A DNA stretch of 64,000 nucleotides from Channallabes apus. Lineage: Eukaryota; Chordata; Actinopteri; Siluriformes; Clariidae. Shown here in pieces: positions 33,781 through 46,640 of the stretch. The stretch covers positions 24,191,151-24,255,150 of the forward strand of contig CM060118.1 in the NCBI GenBank assembly GCA_030522415.1, given 5' to 3'. The position numbers and the translations under genes are program-made. How positions within the stretch are numbered: position 1 is the stretch's first letter; every line of letters starts with the position of its first letter. The notes beneath the pieces are model-generated. The model saw only the letters and a list, made by a program, of their open reading frames with translations, was not told where the DNA came from and made no database searches.

Positions 33781-34242
33781 GGACAGCGCGCTGCTTATTT
33801 TTTGAGACTGAGAGCCTGATTGTGGATTACACGTCGATAATTTCATTCAGTACCCAGCTCCTTCCGTTTCTGGATCTCCCAGACCTACCATCTTCATCTG
33901 GTGAGATCGAACCATCTCTCCAACTCACCTGCTTCATACCTTTTGCCATATATCAGACACTGGACAATCATACACACACACACACACCCGCATACATCGC
34001 ACACACCCTGTTTCTATTTGTATTATATTTGTATATATTGGTTTGTGGTGCACCGTGTTTGTTTATTTGTTGTTTGTCTCTGTATAATACACTTTGGATT
34101 AGTTTAGTAATTGTTTTTGTGTCGTGTCGTGTTTTGTCCTGTCGCGATTACGCAATACCGGAAGTAGAGTTAAACAGCCCATATTTTGGTTCCCGAATCC
34201 GTTTTTTTGTAATCAAGCGGTTTTATAAATCCAAGCGTTACA
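33540..34242 (+). repeat. right LTR of the gypsy-type element
   Basis: A near-identical direct repeat of 31069-31773, followed by the ACCT duplication. Confidence 0.9.
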
Positions 34243-34512
34243 ACCTTAAACAGGATAAACCCACCAATGTGGCTGAATTAAAACAATTATGCAAAGAAGA
34301 ATGGGAAAGAAAGAAAGATCTATTGTCAGTTATTGCAAATGCTGGATTGCAGCATTACAGCTTTTTCCCCTTAATACTGTAAATACAATAATTATTTAGA
34401 AACTCCACTTTCTATTCACTCAGGTTATCTTTGTGTATATTAAAATTAGTTTGATGATCTGAAACATTTACACGTTACTAATATGCAAAAAGAAAATCAG
34501 ACATTCATTCAC

Positions 34513-36149
34513 TACAATGAAAATCTACACCTAATGCATTTGATGCTGTAGCTTCTCATTATGTTTGTTGCCATTATAGAGGTTTTACATTTTCAAAAAG
34601 GCTTGTGTACTTTCAGGACTGAGGGAAACATGCAGGTAGGCACATCCAGGAGTGAGGGAAGAGTGGGTGGACCTCAGCCGCATTGCATTCCCATACACTC
34701 CAATAACAAAAAAAGAAAAGCAGCACTGTGATTACGGGCAGGATAAACCTGCTGCAGACTTCAGCCCTGACCCGCTGTGCTGGAAGGCTGATGAAGTGTT
34801 CTTTCCATTATCAGTTAGACAATAGGAGGCTGCTGCAGCTCAACACTTCCGCTGTCAGCAGAAAGTCAAAAGCTTTCCCATTAACAACCCAAAGCCGATA
34901 AGCCTCCCATCAGTTCCCATGGAAATTATCCATGCCATAAATAGCCCATGTGTTGGTGGAGGGGCGAGAGAGGCAGGCAAAGAGAAAGAAGAAGCTGTAG
35001 GAATGCCCTGAGCTGCTTCACACTGTGCTTTCCTAGCTCCTTTCAGCTGAGACACACTTGCCAAGAAACAGTGAATGAAATAGTGAGTGACTTTCTCTTT
35101 GGTGTCTTATAGTTGGCACTAGCAGTAAACAGTAAAGAAATGGAGGCAGGAAGAAGTGGGAAAAAAATGTAGTGAGAAGCTTCAGCACAAAAACATCTTA
35201 ATCACTGATGTTGATGTTAAAGGATGACGTTAACGATGTCAGTGCTTTTATTTTCTTGGTTCTGTCCGAACCTGAAAGAGCTTGTTAAATCCAAGGGGAA
35301 AAAGTTCAAACGCCTTTCTTAAAATCCAATAAAGCACATGGTGTATGAGACTACCGATAAATTATTTATCATTAAATACACTTGTTTGGAAGACTAAAGG
35401 TAACGTAGGAATTATCCCAAATGTTCTTAAGCACATTTGCATATTTCTCATCTAAAGCTATTAGGACTGCATTATCATTTACAGGGGAACAATAAACATT
35501 TAAACATTCATGTGCACATATTAGTATCAGCATTTTAATCACTACAAATGAAAAAGGAGAGGTACTGCCTTGCAGGGAATTTTAATTTAGACATTGCTCA
35601 GAAGATTTTTTTTTCCCCCTGTGCTCTAAATGTTTTCATTTCATAAATGAGGCTAATTAAAAAGATACCAGGGCAGAATAATCTATGAGAGAATACTGAA
35701 AGGCACTTATTGAACCAATTGCTCTTGCAAGCTTTTCAATTAAAGACATAACATAATAAGGATAAAGGTGCTAAAGAGAAACAGTGTAATTATATTTGCA
35801 CCTATGAATTTCTTACTTGAATGTCGGAAACCTCTTTTAAAATACTTGACAACTGCTTGGACGGCTAAGGTCAAGATAAGCTCCTTATGTGACAATGATT
35901 CGTATTTTTATTCTTCTTCTTGTTCTTATTCTAATTACCTTCACCTTTTAATTTTTTTACTGTACCATATACATAAATAAAACATTTTGGGAGCTGAAAG
36001 AGAAAAGCAGATGAAATACGCAACTCCACAACATCCACAATCATACATGAGAGAACAGCTGCAGAGGTACTGCGAAAGACAGCAGAGAGTGGTTCAAAGA
36101 TACAGTGAAAAGAATTCACAAGAACTGGTAGGAAAAATCCTACTACTGG

Positions 36150-36208
<59 letters not shown>

Positions 36209-37129
36209 TGTGTGTGTGTGCAAGCATGCATAACCCAGTGAGTGACTAATATAAAGCCTTGCCTATAAAGTAGTGTGCAAATATGCATAATTATATCCAA
36301 CATTGCACAGAAAAAGTCCGTGTATAAAAAAGGGAGCAGACAATCTGAGTTATTCTTACTTTAAATAATGTAGCATATTAACAATATGCACACCTTCTAT
36401 ACATAAAAACAGTCCACCCTATAGATATAGTAATTTGAAATACTGTAGGAAGTTCTAGAATAGTACTGTACCAATGTAGATTTAATCAGTTAACTGCTTC
36501 CTCTTTATTTTAATATAAAATAAATATGAAATAAATATAATATTTTTCTATTTAGATCCTTTTTAAGATGACACACAGAGATATGAGAAACTACCAATGT
36601 CAAAAGACCGATCCTCTAACATAGTGAAGTAGCTCACATAAATCAATTTATTCTTCCTGTTAAATAATGTAACAGATGCACCGCTGCTGTGTGGATGATA
36701 CTTTGTGTTTCCAAACGTAACACTGTTCAATGTGCTAAAAACTATAACACTGGTTTATATGTTTATCATAACTTGTCACATCTTTAGTTGAATCTAGTAG
36801 AAAAGGACACAAAATGACAGAGCGCGACAAGATGCATGCAGCAGCACACGTCCAAACCAAACTCCTGCCTCATTCTATTCCTACAGAGGAGCAAAGCCAG
36901 CTCCATAATTACTGTGGATCTTCACTGATCCCAGCTGCTTGAGTGTAATCTAAAATAAAAATTCTCTTGTCTGTATGCTTATTCATTTCATGTTTACAGT
37001 GAAAATATACATAATTCAATTGCATGTACATATTTGTGCTTCTGCCTGAGCACAAAAATATTTGTTACTGTATATAATTAAATTATATAGTGAGCTGTGT
37101 GAAAGTTGTAAATTCATTATAGTTATACA
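34513..37129. other. no gene recognised; GT microsatellite
   Basis: AT-rich intronic or intergenic DNA with short chance frames. A GT run with one interruption lies at 36150-36220. Confidence 0.45.
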
Positions 37130-37995
37130 TAGGGATGTAACGGTATAATAAAACATAATAAAAAATAACATAATAAAAATTTATTTCGATAATACCGTGG
37201 TCACATGAAAATTATAGGTCTTCTGAGAAAAGTTTGCTCAAGCGAATGGAGCGAACGGGAGGTAGCGGCGTGCCTAGGCGTGGCCATCATCCTTTGCGGT
37301 CTGTTGTCGCTACAGATCCAGTAATGCGCACATCCGATTTAAAACTCGCTTACTCCGTAATGATTAATTACTCTTTCTATCTCTTTTCCTTCGCCGCTAA
37401 TAGCAGCACCCGCCATTTCCTCATTACTGGATCTGCATTACAGACTGCAAAGGATGATGGTCATGCCGGGGCTGATGGGAATTGTAATTCCCACTACATC
37501 CCATTCGCTCCATTCGCCTGAGAAAATTTTTTATAGAAAGACCTATAGTTTTATCGAGTCATTTCGGTTTCTCTCTGAAAAGAAACGAGAAAGGAAAAAA
37601 AAATCCTGTCTCTGTCTGAATAAGTGAGTGAATGAGGTGAGTGTTCTCAAATACTCATTCAGCACATGGGCCAGCTGCAATAACTGCTACTGTATTTTTT
37701 TTTTTTGAGTTTTCAAGAATACAAAATTTTTTTTACTTGGTTTAATAATTTTTTGTTATTAAAATTGAAAAATTTAAGTTTCTCTTTCAAAGTTTACAGA
37801 TAGATGGCTAATTTGTATGCCATTGATATGTTCGGTGTTCATGTGTACTGTTTAATAAACACTTCTGGCACTTTTTTCGAGTCTCTTCATTAGTTTTGTT
37901 TTTTCTGTAAATGATTTAATAAATACCGTACCGTGCCATTCATACAGAGGTACTGTATTACCGTACCGTGAAGTTTTGATACCGTTACATCCCTA
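37130..37995. mobile_element. hAT-type MITE with subterminal palindrome
   Basis: Termini TAGGGATGTAACGGTA and TACCGTTACATCCCTA are inverted. The flanks GTTATACA (37122-37129) and GTTATACG (37996-38003) match at 7 of 8 positions, fitting a hAT target duplication. Inside, arms of about 100 nt (from 37222 and back from 37520) containing GCGAATGGAGCGAA and CATCATCCTTTGC pair with their inverted copies. No transposase is present. Confidence 0.7.
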
Positions 37996-38003
37996 GTTAT
38001 ACG

Positions 38004-38106
38004 CTATCTGCAAAGTCACATTGTCTTTAGATTTGGTTATGGTGCACATTCACATTGGAATGGTTTCAACAACCTTATGTAACATGTCCACATGTATCCT
38101 TCCTTC

Positions 38107-38170
<64 letters not shown>

Positions 38171-39288
38171 ATATATAGCGCTTTTAACAGTTTTTAGCTG
38201 AGACAATGTATTGATGGTGGAAGAGTGAAACAATACCATAGTCTCATCTCAAGGACTTCCATGGAGGTTAAGGTCAGGACCCTTTGTTGGCCAATTCATG
38301 TGTGAAAATGATCCCTTAGGCTCCCTTAACTACTCTTTCCCTATCTACGGCTGATTAATCTTGGTACTGTCACCCTGGAATATTGCCAAGCCACCATAGG
38401 GAGGAAATATCCATTGAGGGGGGGGAAATGGTCATTTCGTACATTCAGGTAGTCAGCTGACTTCAGTTTATTGCCACATAACATTCCAGGTTTTAATAAT
38501 GCACTGGACAGTTCTGAACCTAATTCCAGGAATTTCTGCAATCTCCTTAGAGGTTTTATTGATCAGTGGTTTGTTCTGTTGATTGGCTGAGGTTTTTTCC
38601 CCCCTTCCCCTTAAATCATACACACATAAATAAAACAGTTCACAGGATCTGTCAAGATTAAAACAGACTTTAACTACTGCAGATTGCAGTTGTACTTGCC
38701 ACTTCTCTCCCTGCATGTGATGCTAAGAGTGTAAGGTTTTCAAATCATCAAAGTCCTGTTAAATGTCCCATAGTATTAAGTATTGGCAATTGGCACTCAT
38801 CCATGTTGATGCTACTGAATTGGGCTTTAAACAGTGTTTGGGATTCACACCAGTGACCACATGAAATGCTGGGTAAACAAGCCAGAGCTGTTCTGTTCTG
38901 AATTAGTTTCTCCAGGGTGACACGGATGACTTCTTTAACTTTCTAGGCCCTGATTTCACATCAGTCATGTCAACCTCTGTCAGTAATTACATATAGAATA
39001 CTGTACAATAATAACATGAATGAAAAAATACATTAGATTCATTCACCAACACAAAATAAGGCAGGACGTGATGGATCACCAGTGGGGGAAGGTGGGGGCC
39101 CACACTGTATACAGTATATCAGTTTTTTAATACTGTAAATGATCACTTCCTTAGTAGGTGGGAAATTGTAGAGGACCATGCTTACTGGTCCGTTAGAATG
39201 ATTAAGGCAAATAGTGCTCAAAAAATAAGAACAGCATCAAGCATGATTAAAGGTCCATACATTTCCAGTAATGACAGAATTGTCAGAT
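38004..39288. other. no gene recognised; (ATCT)16 and C-rich tracts
   Basis: It contains (CTAT)n at 38107-38171. The segment 38340-38720 has loose similarity to decayed transposase relics but no certain motif. Confidence 0.4.
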
Positions 39289-39292
39289 TTAA

Positions 39293-40599
39293 AGAGGTCC
39301 TATTATGCTTTTTCAAATATGATCTTTCATGCAGTGTGTCATGTAGACATGTGCATGTCTGTGAACATAAACTATCTGCACTATCTGTGACGCTGACAGT
39401 GCACGATAAATGAAGTTTTTGTCTAGTCATTAGCAAATCTATTTTTACTCTGTTACGGATCCATGTCACTCCGTAACATATTTGCATAATGTCTGCCCAC
39501 GTTCTACGTCGCGAACAACTTGCCCGCCATTTTACAATTAACGTTACCACACTCTTGTTAATGTGACCGAGCATTCATGCCGGGTTCGCTTAAACACTTT
39601 GTAATATAAAAAAACAATAAAAACGAGAGCACACGAAATCCTTTCTAATTGTTTATTCTCCACCATTCACCAAAACTGAACTTAACACTCGCGAAGTGGC
39701 AAGGCGCATGTGCATTTCGTGTGTGTGGATGCATTTTTCCCCTCGGGACTACTACTCTGAGTAGTAATGGTGGACTGGCGCTGACATTATTTGTTTGGAC
39801 GAGAGAAGGAGAGATTGCTGTGGATCATTTTCTTTCGAAGATTTTTTAACCGGATTATCTTTGACTGGACATATTCCCCAGACTTCTCACCCTCCGTCAT
39901 CGGCCTTTCGGACTTCATTAACCCTGGTGAGACCGAACTATACTCGGTATACTCGGATAACACACATACAATGAACTTCGGACATTTTCCACTCACTCGC
40001 GTTAACATACAGTACACATACCGTTTATTATATGTAGTTTGTAAATATTGTTTATATCTTTCTTTGGTTGTGGTGCACCTTTTTCGTTTACTTTATTTAG
40101 TTTTGTATAATACACGTTTGCTTTATCTACTTGTTTGTGTTTGTCCTTTTTGCTCACCGGCCTTTTAACGCAACACCGACACAAACATAAAAGACCTCTC
40201 GATTTTTGTAGCCATAGTTAATATAGAATTAGCTGGTCCTTAGACGGTAAAACCGACGCCATCTTTTCTATGTATTGACGGGTCTCCAGAGCCATCATTC
40301 AGTTATGGTAATGGCCGTTTCGTTTTCCGACACATGCTGTAGCAGTAGACCAATCATAAAGGACCACGCCATCTGACCAATGACAGCAGTGAGGGATCAC
40401 GGAAAGGAGGGGTTTAGACAGACTGAATCTTCGAACTGCTTCACACGAGTCATTTACGAATCATTTAGAAATGGGGTAAAATTAAATCTATTTTTGGAGA
40501 AAACTAAAATGTTTTTTTGACCTTGCATACATGTAAATCTGTTTTAAGAGACTCATTAAGCAGCATTAGCAACCTTTAAAATGGCATAATAGGGGCACT
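39293..40599. mobile_element. piggyBac-like non-autonomous element
   Basis: The ends AGAGGTCCTATTATGC and GCATAATAGGGGCACT are imperfect inverted repeats. Both are flanked by TTAA (39289-39292 and 40600-40603), the piggyBac target. It is about 1.3 kb with no transposase. The centre (about 39770-40190) resembles the 31069 LTR in arrangement (CTGGTGAGACCGAACT, GGTTGTGGTGCACC, TTGTATAATACAC), which suggests a captured LTR of a related family. Confidence 0.6.
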
Positions 40600-40603
40600 T
40601 TAA

Positions 40604-40886
40604 AACATACTTCACAGCTGCCTATAAATTGTCTTAAAGCAAATATATCATAATCGTATGTACTGTATATGTTGAATTGCATGTAGTCTCTCTAAATGTG
40701 TCTATCTTTTCCAGTGGCCTTTTTTTCACTGTGTAGCAGCGGGGGTATAGTTGAGAAGAAGTTGAATGCGTGATGATTCTGAGCTGTGTCGTTTTAGCAC
40801 CAGCCTATTTATGTGTGCTTCTTTGTGCTTTCAGGGACTGCTGTGAGGCAAAGAGAGACAGAGCAAGAGAAAGTTGAATAGCTTGC

Positions 40887-40954
<68 letters not shown>

Positions 40955-42830
40955 ATGTGCAACCGCCCAAACATACACACACAGAGCATGATCTTGACCT
41001 TGAAAAACGTGAGCTACGAGCTACTGTAGGTCAAGCTAGTGACAACCCCCTTTTGAATTGCATTTTTGTTAGTTATTTGTTTTATTGCATTAAAAAGGAA
41101 TGCTGAAAATAAATGTAAGCCTCAGTCTTCCTCCACATCTGTACACGATGGGTTCTAAATGCTTGGTTCAGATTTTTTGTGTGGCTTTTGAGATGTAGTT
41201 GAGATTTTGTTAAAGCCTGGCAACCTTTATTATTAACAAATGAAATATTAAAATTTAAATATTTAAAATATTTGTGTGTACCGACATACAGCACATGTGC
41301 TCTACTAAACAGCTGTACAAGAATCCAGTTAAAAATGCTCAGAAAGAGCTGTTTGAAATGGCATGGAAATACTGTAATAAATAGGCTGTCTGTCTGTCTG
41401 TCTACTTTAGAATTCAGTTAATATGATTCGTGCAGTTGTTTTAGGATGCCTGTAATTCACACAGAAAACATATCATTGAGATCTGGAGAACAACTTGACC
41501 TTTGCTCAATCAGGCAACACTTAGGAGAGTTGACGTGTTTGCATATCTGTTTCTCACTGTAAGTGCTGTTATTAGATCTACATAAGCACATAATTATAGA
41601 GTGCAGGTTAAAGAGCTCTATTGAGAAACTCCTCTACATCTCATGCTGCCTTTCCTCTGTAGTCTTCTAACTGTTTCATTTAGCACCAATCTTCCGGATG
41701 CTTACTCCTCTCACGAGCCGGAATAATACTGAATCCAAATTAAATCCATGCCCAAGCCCTAGGACACAGGAGCAAAACACAATAATCTCCACTGCGACTG
41801 CACACCAAATCCTTCCCTGCACTAAAGCCCCAGAAGAAAAGTGTAAATAACTCATTAGACTTCATATAAAATACACTGCTTTCAACTCAACAAAAAACAT
41901 TATGACTACATATTCATTCCATCACTTCCAATATCACCCAGGATTCCAGGCTTGACACAGGATACGTTGATATTTGTTCTTGGATATCAGGCTTGACACC
42001 AGGATATACTGTATAAAACCACTATTTCCTCCATGTCTTCCAAAAAAAAACCTCCTATAAAAATAGAATAGCTTCTAATAGCTCTTTATTACTTTTGTAG
42101 TTTTGCTTTTGCACCCGTACAGATAAATCTAATCAGATACCCCCCGAAAAAAAAGGCATTAAAATTGCTATGAAAAAAAATGTTGTAAATTTCTTCTGTT
42201 TAAGGAGGAAACAAGTCTGCACAGAGTATCAGTGTGAGCTGTCTGTTGGATTTGGACTTTATTTAGTCTCACAGTATGGTACATGTGGATGGCAGTGCTG
42301 TGTTTATCAAGGTGTGCGCATAGTCATGACAACCAGAACAATAGTACAAACATACACAAGCAATTTTCCCAGTTGCCAGAACACAGTCAGCAAGTGCAAG
42401 CTCATACACATAATCAGTCACATCTGTAATCAGTAACTCAGTTATCTGTAACCTCACAAATCGTGTACTCAGGTTTTTCCTAAGGGCTTTATTAGGGTAA
42501 AGCTCCACACACTGTGCTCTATAGGCTCATTGGTTTCTCATTATTTGCAATGAACACCACACACAGCTTAACAGTACTATTTAAAAAAGCAAAAAGATGA
42601 CTGGCGCGGGTTCAGTAGTTGTCTGTGACTATACACTGCACAGGCACTGCTTTCTGACAGGTCCAACCCTTAAGGCTGATGAAAAGTGGGTGAGAAAGTG
42701 TTATGCGTACAAATAAACACACACAGCTGGCACCACTGATGCACTGAGAATAGAGAATAGAGAACTGTATTCAAGTAACTCCATGGGTGTCCTACGCAAA
42801 AGTTAAAAGGCTTCTTGTAGATATGATTCC
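40604..42830. other. no gene recognised; long (CA) tract
   Basis: A (CA)n run lies at 40888-40952. The rest is AT-rich with only short chance frames. Confidence 0.45.
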
Positions 42831-43024
<194 letters not shown>

Positions 43025-43497
43025 CATCAGGGCATGACATTAACTTTTTGCTCACTGGCCAATGTGGCTAGTGGATTTCCGGAGTCACTAGCCATTCAGC
43101 CTTTTTACTAGCCACAATTTTGTTACCAGAAAATCGCAGTTTTTCCTTCACTATGATACGTTAATATTTGTTATCTAGATTTACTTATAAATGACAGCAT
43201 ACACTGAATCACTATAGTAGTAGTCAAGTATTCAGAACTGTAACAATAGCTCCCAATATATAAACATGCAAACATGAACAGTATATTCTGTTTATTGAAC
43301 TTAAATTCAAGCCTCTTACAACATGAATTGAAAACTCAGAACATTTATCATTTTAGTGTGTTATTATGTGTACTATTATCAGGTATTATTATTCATTATG
43401 TATTATTATATCAGAATTCTGAGTTAAGACAATGGATGCGCATACACCAAACAGGAAGTAAAAGCGTGTGTGTGTGTGTGTGTGTGTGTGTGACTTA

Positions 43498-44255
43498 GGC
43501 TATGTTTACACTGCAGGTCTCGATGACTAATTCTGATTTGTTGCCTATATCTGATATTTTTGACCTTCTGTTTACACGTTCTTTCAACTATGACTCATAT
43601 CCGATACACGTGTTTACACTTGCCATACCATCTGAATATCACTGCATATCGTACTGTGTATGACTGTGTATGTGACAAATAAAATTTGAATTTGAAACAT
43701 CGCGCATACTTAAAGGGAGGTTCTTGCGCTACAAACTAGCCAACTAGACAAAGGTGAAATATGCTTAACGCTAGCTCTGCGATATATGCAAAGTTCGTAA
43801 AAACGTCTCCATGGTTTTAAAACGTTGGAGGAGAAAAAAACAATGGCATAATTGGCGCTTGTGCATATGCTTCTTTCACCAAATAATGATTTCCTAATGT
43901 TATTTAGCCCAAATAAGCATTAACACAAGGCGGTGTGTGTGTGTGTATTTGTGTGTGGGGGAGGATTCTTTTTCTCCCGGAGAATAACATTACGTCATTA
44001 AACCGCGAAAAAGTCGCAGTTTTAATGACATACAGAACACAATGCCTCAGGAAATCCGATCTGTCTGTTTACACCACAATCACATTAGCACATATTTGAT
44101 TTATTTCCACATATGAAGGAGGCCTGAAACCGATCTCAAAATATCGAGATAATTTTTTTTCCCGTTTACACGGACATAGAACATATCCGATATGTGTCAC
44201 ATATGAGCAAAAAATCGGAATTGGGTCACATTCACCTGACAGTGTAAACGTAGCC
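43498..44255. mobile_element. Harbinger-like MITE, copy 2 (inverted)
   Basis: Termini GGCTATGTTTACACTGCAGG and GACAGTGTAAACGTAGCC with TTA duplications (43495-43497 and 44256-44258). Its left part matches the right part of the 27907 copy in reverse, so the two are oppositely oriented. It is 758 nt with no coding capacity. Confidence 0.75.
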
Positions 44256-44258
44256 TTA

Positions 44259-44720
44259 GTGATGGGAAGTTCAAATCATTTTAGTGATTTGGTTCTTTGA
44301 ATCTCGTTCATCAAAATGAACAAATCTTTTTTTGAGTCATTTCGTTCATTTGGTCAGAAATAAATTAAAATGTTGCGTTTCAATAAAAATAATACGTCTA
44401 CATATACATATACATATACATACACTATACATATATAATTTTTTTATAGTCCCAGTTATGAAAATATTACAATGCAACTAAGGACATATTATAATAAACA
44501 GAATGAGTAACTTCCAGTCGTTCGCTCTTTTGAATCTATTGCACCACATAGCTATGGGAGTCAAGACTCAAGACCTGAATATAACATGGAGGTTTTGCAA
44601 TGCTTTGCGCATGCGCGCCCAATAGAAAATGAACGAATTACTCTCCGAGATACTCGATCATCTGAGTCATGTTAAAGAGTCATTCAAAAAGAATGAATCG
44701 TTCATAAACGACCCGTGTGT
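44259..44720. repeat. hAT-like palindromic MITE fragment
   Basis: It starts AGTGATGGGAAGTTCAAATC and has repeated GAATC/GTTCATT dyads, with AAAGAATGAATCGTTCAT near its right end. This start is common for a fish hAT MITE type. The right terminus is not clear. Confidence 0.4.
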
Positions 44721-45485
44721 GCAATGCATGTATGAACAACATGTGTAGAGTGAGGCATTAAATGTCCTCATTACATTCATGCGCGTTTTATGCACGTAAT
44801 ATTACGTTGCAATGCGTTTATTATATCAGATGCCTTGAGAGAAAACTACAACAAAAATATATTGTCATACCAAAGAATAAAGTACCTGTCAAAGTGGCTA
44901 GTGAGACTAAAGTTATTACCCGCCACAGCCGAATTCCAATTTTATTATATAAGTTTATCATGTGTGCATAAATATTTGCAAAATCATTCAGTATTTCCAT
45001 AAATAACTTACAATTTTATAAATAAATAAATAACATTACAGGCGAACATACAGTATGCATACTGTAGCTGTAAAGAAAAAAAGATATAGTACAAGACAGA
45101 CCAGTTTTCAGATGGAAACAAAAAACCTAATGTACGCTCCTGGGATTTGCTTAAAAATAGAAAGGAGCGAGTTACCAGAAGAACTCATTCTCCAGCATGC
45201 TCAGTAAAACCTAACAGCTGTTTTCTTATAAAACTGCACAAATCTGTGTCTAAAACTTAAAGCAATGAGTTTTCACTCCAAATATTGACTGTTTATTTTT
45301 TACTCTTTATTGCTCTTTATAGAAGTTTCTTTCATGCAGAAATGATTTCAAAAGCATCTATTATATATGCCATATTTTTGTATGTGCCCAAGACTTTTGC
45401 ACAGGACTATAAGTAAAATAGTTGTTAGGTTTTACTGAGCTTGCTGGAGAATTTTTAATTAATTATTTAATTTTTTAATAAAATA

Positions 45486-45517
<32 letters not shown>

Positions 45518-45600
45518 AAATAAAAGTTATATATGGAAATACTGAATTATTTTGTTCATAATTATGAAGACATGATAAACATGTATAACAAAATTGGCAC

Positions 45601-45640
<40 letters not shown>

Positions 45641-45800
45641 TACTTTTTATATTTTTTGTATTAATTGTTTTTTTATATGATTACAGCTTACAGCATAAAA
45701 ATAAAAATGGTAGTATTAAAATATTTTAATGTCTTATTTCAAGTTTAAATAAATTACTATTAATAAAAGTATGAATACATCTATTTATCTAGTAGTCTAG
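44721..45800. other. AT-rich, no gene recognised
   Basis: (AT) runs at 45484-45502 and 45607-45637; short chance frames only. Confidence 0.45.
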
Positions 45801-45817
45801 TTCCCTACACATTTGTA

Positions 45818-46640
45818 TGTGGAAGACTGCTGACTTAACAAGTGTCCAGAGGATGATCGCTGACACTTTCCACAATGAGAGTGAGCCCAAGAAGGTGATT
45901 GCTGAAAGGGCTGACTGTTTGCAGACTGCTGTATTAAAGCATATTCAAGGAAAGTTGATTGGAAGGCAAAAGTGTGCTAGGAAAAAGAGCACAAACTTCA
46001 TATGAAGTGGAGTGAGGCTGGAGTAAGTGCATCAAGAGCCACCACACACAGGCGTTTTTATAAATTCCAATATTGTTTTAGAGGTTCCAATATCTGGAGG
46101 AAGAGTGTAGAAGAACAGAATCCAAGTTGCTTCATGTTTAGTGTGAAGTTATCTGCTGTTGTTGGTTCACTGTGTTTTATCAAGAGCGAAGTCATTGCAG
46201 CCATCTACCAGGAGATTTAAGAGCCCTTCCAATCTCTCTGCTTTATGGAAAAGCTGATTTGCTTTTCTAGCAGGATTAGAAGGAACCACAGTGGTAAAAC
46301 TACCAATAACTGGTTTGTTGGCCATTACTGTATATTACCATGCTTGATTGGCCAGCCAACTGGTCTGATCTGAACTCCATTGAGAAACTATGGGCTACTG
46401 AAAAGAAGAAGATTAGAAACACCCACACAACAATACAGATGAGCTGAGGGCTGCTGTCAAAGCAGCATAGCCTTTACTAACGCCTTAGCAGTGCCAGAGG
46501 CTGATCACCTTCATGCCATGCTGCATTGATGAAGTAGTTCATGCTAAGGAGCCACAACTAATGATTGGATGCATAAATGAAAACACTTTTCAAAAGTTGG
46601 ACATGTCTGTATTGCAAAAAGTATTGCAAATCATTTCCAC
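45818..46640 (+). pseudogene. relic of an IS630/Tc1-type transposase
   Basis: It is decayed but in family order. CAGAGGATGATCGCTGACAC lies near the N-terminal part. The C-terminal end is marked by TGCTTGATTGGCCAGCCAAC, CTCCATTGAGAAACTATGGG, AGATGAGCTGAGGGCTGCTG and GAGGCTGATCACCTTCATGC. On translation these give LDWPANS-, IEKLWA-, DELRAAVKA- and RLITFMP-like pieces. Many stops and deletions are present. A second piece of this family lies at 47755-47960. Confidence 0.6.

Larger units (their letters stand above)
31069..34242 (+). mobile_element. gypsy-type LTR retrotransposon, internally deleted
   Basis: LTRs at 31069-31773 (705 nt) and 33540-34242 (703 nt) are nearly identical, with a few substitutions and one CA unit difference. 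They start TGTAGCAC and end GTTACA. The target duplication is ACCT (31065-31068 and 34243-34246). A G-run polypurine tract (33523-33535) precedes the right LTR, and a possible primer-binding site TGGTGGCCCGTACG begins at 31777. The interior encodes Gag and integrase ends but no protease, reverse transcriptase, RNase H or integrase core. LTR similarity implies recent insertion. Confidence 0.9.
29830..34512 (+). pseudogene. fossil Tc1-like transposon, interrupted twice
   Basis: Pieces before 29853, at 30366-31068 and 34243-34512 match the family of the 62887-64000 element in order. They include VRAVIHKW-like sequence (GAGAGCCGTTATTCACAAAT), a remnant of the DDE region near 30656-30715, and AATGTGGCTGAATTAAAACA near the C-terminus. 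A 3' flank containing TTTGATGATCTGAAACATTT is the family's terminal repeat. The coding sequence is decayed by many stops. A hAT MITE and a gypsy-type element inserted later, each with clean target duplications. Confidence 0.8.

Noticed and set aside
39218..39574. 118-residue minus frame as a host exon
   Set aside because: It covers the left end of the TTAA-flanked MITE and has no recognisable domain.
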